DNA from: Nitrososphaeraceae archaeon
Lineage (GTDB): Archaea > Thermoproteota > Nitrososphaeria > Nitrososphaerales > Nitrososphaeraceae
Assembly (NCBI GenBank): GCA_025449515.1
Contig: JANWJI010000138.1
Location: 1 to 15,658 of the forward strand
Length of the DNA stretch: 15,658 nucleotides
Reading direction: 5' to 3'
Shown: in pieces, positions 14,604-15,658 of the stretch
How the letters are laid out: each line of letters opens with the position of its first letter
How positions within the stretch are numbered: the stretch's first letter is position 1
Notes under the pieces: model-generated
Told to the model about the DNA's origin: nothing
The model's input: the letters and a program-made list of their open reading frames with translations, nothing else
The model's database searches: none
Translations under genes and position numbers: made by a program

Positions 14604-14613
14604 GTATAAATAA
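14604..14613 (-). promoter_or_regulatory. TATA box of the membrane-protein gene
   Basis: On the minus strand ATTATTTATA. Its centre is about 34 bases before the ATG at 14574, giving a leader of about eight bases. Confidence 0.55.
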
Positions 14614-14659
14614 TTATTAGTATGCACCATAGGAATTGATTGACACAAGCTCTAAATTT

Positions 14660-14760
14660 TCAAATGATGATGGATTTTTTAGACTTCTCGTCAAAATGAT
14701 CTAGCAGGTTCAGTATTTTAGAAACCAAGTCATTAATTAATGATACGGGTGTCACTATCC
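14660..14760 (-). pseudogene. Second copy of the HFDE-SKK tail fragment
   Basis: The minus strand reads SLINDLVSKILNLLDHFDEKSKKSIII and a stop. The part 14704-14675 repeats 850-879 (27 of 30 bases). Reading upstream in this frame one soon enters the translated GATA microsatellite (LSIYLSIYLSIH), which cannot be part of an ordinary protein. I therefore treat the 64-codon frame 14660-14854 as a fragment of a repeated gene fused by chance to microsatellite DNA. The parent family is not recognised. Confidence 0.3.
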
Positions 14761-14770
14761 GACGAGTATG

Positions 14771-14799
14771 GATAGATAGATAGATAGATAGATAGATAG
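14771..14799. repeat. GATA tetranucleotide microsatellite
   Basis: Seven perfect GATA units plus one base. Shorter TAGATAGAT remnants occur close by at about 14854-14862. Microsatellites of this length are uncommon in archaeal genomes. The surrounding 14575-15098 holds no gene I can support. Confidence 0.9.
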
Positions 14800-15098
14800 T
14801 ATGAGAATGATACTGACTGCACTGAATAACGTAAATGAAATCTATTCGTGGCATAGATAGATGTCATATACGTTGAAACTAATATTCTAGACAATCAGCA
14901 TGCACTGCTGTACCAGGCAATAATAGACTTGATTAAATCTAGTATCGTGTAATATCTAATTTGAATTTCAGATTATCTAACTCCGATGGGCTTCCTCGTG
15001 CAACTTTAGCAAAAAGTGGAAGCGTTATTCGAGAATGATAATCCATCAGAATAATTTATTAAGCATAAACGTCGAATTGATCCTGATTAAAGAAGTAG

Positions 15099-15506
15099 AT
15101 GGAGGACTCAAATAATTATTCGGAGACTGATACGCTAAAGTCGAGAGGCAAAATAGCAATTAATTCTGCTCACAAAAACACATCCATTGAGGATGAGAGG
15201 AGAATTACGAATAGAATATCAGACATATATGAAGTCACAATAGAGGAAGCTAATGACATACATGTCAACTATCACCATGATAGAATAAGAAATATGCTCC
15301 GCCAGAGGGCAAAAAAGCACGGAATGACAAATACAGTTTTCGAGGAAGGTGTACAGCATTTGAATATTTTAAAATATGCTCTCAGCATCTCTCGTGGAGA
15401 GTTGATAGAGATGGCAGCAGGTGACATTCTCTTTAAACAACTTTCAGATATGCAAAGTGAGAATGAAGACACTCCTGAAGACAGATACTTTAATTTTTAC
15501 CAATAG
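15099..15506 (+). CDS. Hypothetical protein with acidic tail
   Basis: A 135-residue protein that I do not recognise. Residues 1-30 are polar and probably disordered. Residues 30-95 are rich in charged helix-forming residues, with a very basic stretch (HHDRIRNMLRQRAKKHG, 59-75) followed by MTNTVFEEGVQHLNIL. The last 20 residues are acidic and aromatic (ENEDTPEDRYFNFYQ). No membrane segment, no Cys. A basic helical region with an acidic tail is compatible with nucleic-acid or protein binding, but this is inference. The start is ATG with TATA-like DNA at about 15051-15060. The stop leaves 152 bases to the end of the window without a gene. Confidence 0.65.
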   Translation: MEDSNNYSETDTLKSRGKIAINSAHKNTSIEDERRITNRISDIYEVTIEEANDIHVNYHHDRIRNMLRQRAKKHGMTNTVFEEGVQHLNILKYALSISRGELIEMAAGDILFKQLSDMQSENEDTPEDRYFNFYQ

Positions 15507-15658
15507 TTAAGGAGACGCTATCTATAGCTAGCAACATAGTCTTCAGCTATCATGCAACTACCGCACTAACATTGTCGATGAAAATCAACGTGGTGTCATC
15601 ACCAATAATATCCTGCTTCAGAATTATTATGCAAAATATCAATGATTTCGTAAGACAA

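Noticed and set aside
1..15658. CRISPR array, integrase, transposase with terminal repeats, toxin-antitoxin pair or defence cluster.
   Set aside because: Looked for and not seen. No spaced identical repeats, no DDE or recombinase motifs, and no pair of small overlapping genes.

Overview
The window looks like a piece of a chromosome from an ammonia-oxidising-type archaeon of the phylum Nitrososphaerota (Thaumarchaeota). Evidence: an archaeal/eukaryotic-type initiation factor aIF6, two Lrp/AsnC-type proteins (one the stand-alone ligand-binding domain common in this phylum), TATA-box promoters about 25 to 50 bases from the start codons, few Shine-Dalgarno sequences, and several TTG or GTG starts. 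The DNA is AT-rich and only about 56% protein-coding, which fits a Nitrosocosmicus- or Nitrososphaera-like genome better than the compact marine relatives. That placement is inference from family recall, not from a search.

Left part (1-4420): a zinc-ribbon protein (504-806, -), a winged-helix DNA-binding protein (1483-1761, -), an acyl-CoA dehydrogenase (2527-3774, -) and, divergent from it, a dicluster ferredoxin (4126-4419, +) that has Asp in place of one cluster-ligand Cys. Between the first three genes lie long stretches that hold no convincing gene.

Middle part (4420-8310): a pyridoxamine-phosphate-oxidase-like flavoprotein (4909-5604, +) preceded by a duplicated promoter whose two copies share a 16-base near-palindrome; a hypothetical protein (5660-6088, -); an MqnD-family enzyme of the futalosine menaquinone pathway (6354-7187, +); a small hypothetical protein (7363-7608, -); and a full-length Lrp/AsnC regulator (7782-8309, -) with a 10+3+10 inverted repeat upstream.

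Right part (8310-15658): an orphan ABC-type sulfonate/nitrate-family binding protein (9088-10161, +), aspartate carbamoyltransferase PyrB without a neighbouring PyrI (10530-11465, -), aIF6 (11843-12511, +), a gene-poor kilobase that contains a potentially structured RNA element (about 12780-12930), a stand-alone RAM-domain protein (13503-13745, +), a four-helix membrane protein (13999-14574, -), and a hypothetical acidic-tailed protein (15099-15506, +).

The genes are almost all monocistronic with their own promoters, on alternating strands. I see no operon, CRISPR array, intact insertion sequence, rRNA or tRNA. No multi-gene novel system is visible. The best leads are the duplicated operator-promoter unit at 4678-4819, the inverted repeat in front of the Lrp gene, the structured element at 12780-12930, and a degenerate 30-base repeat shared by the two ends of the window.
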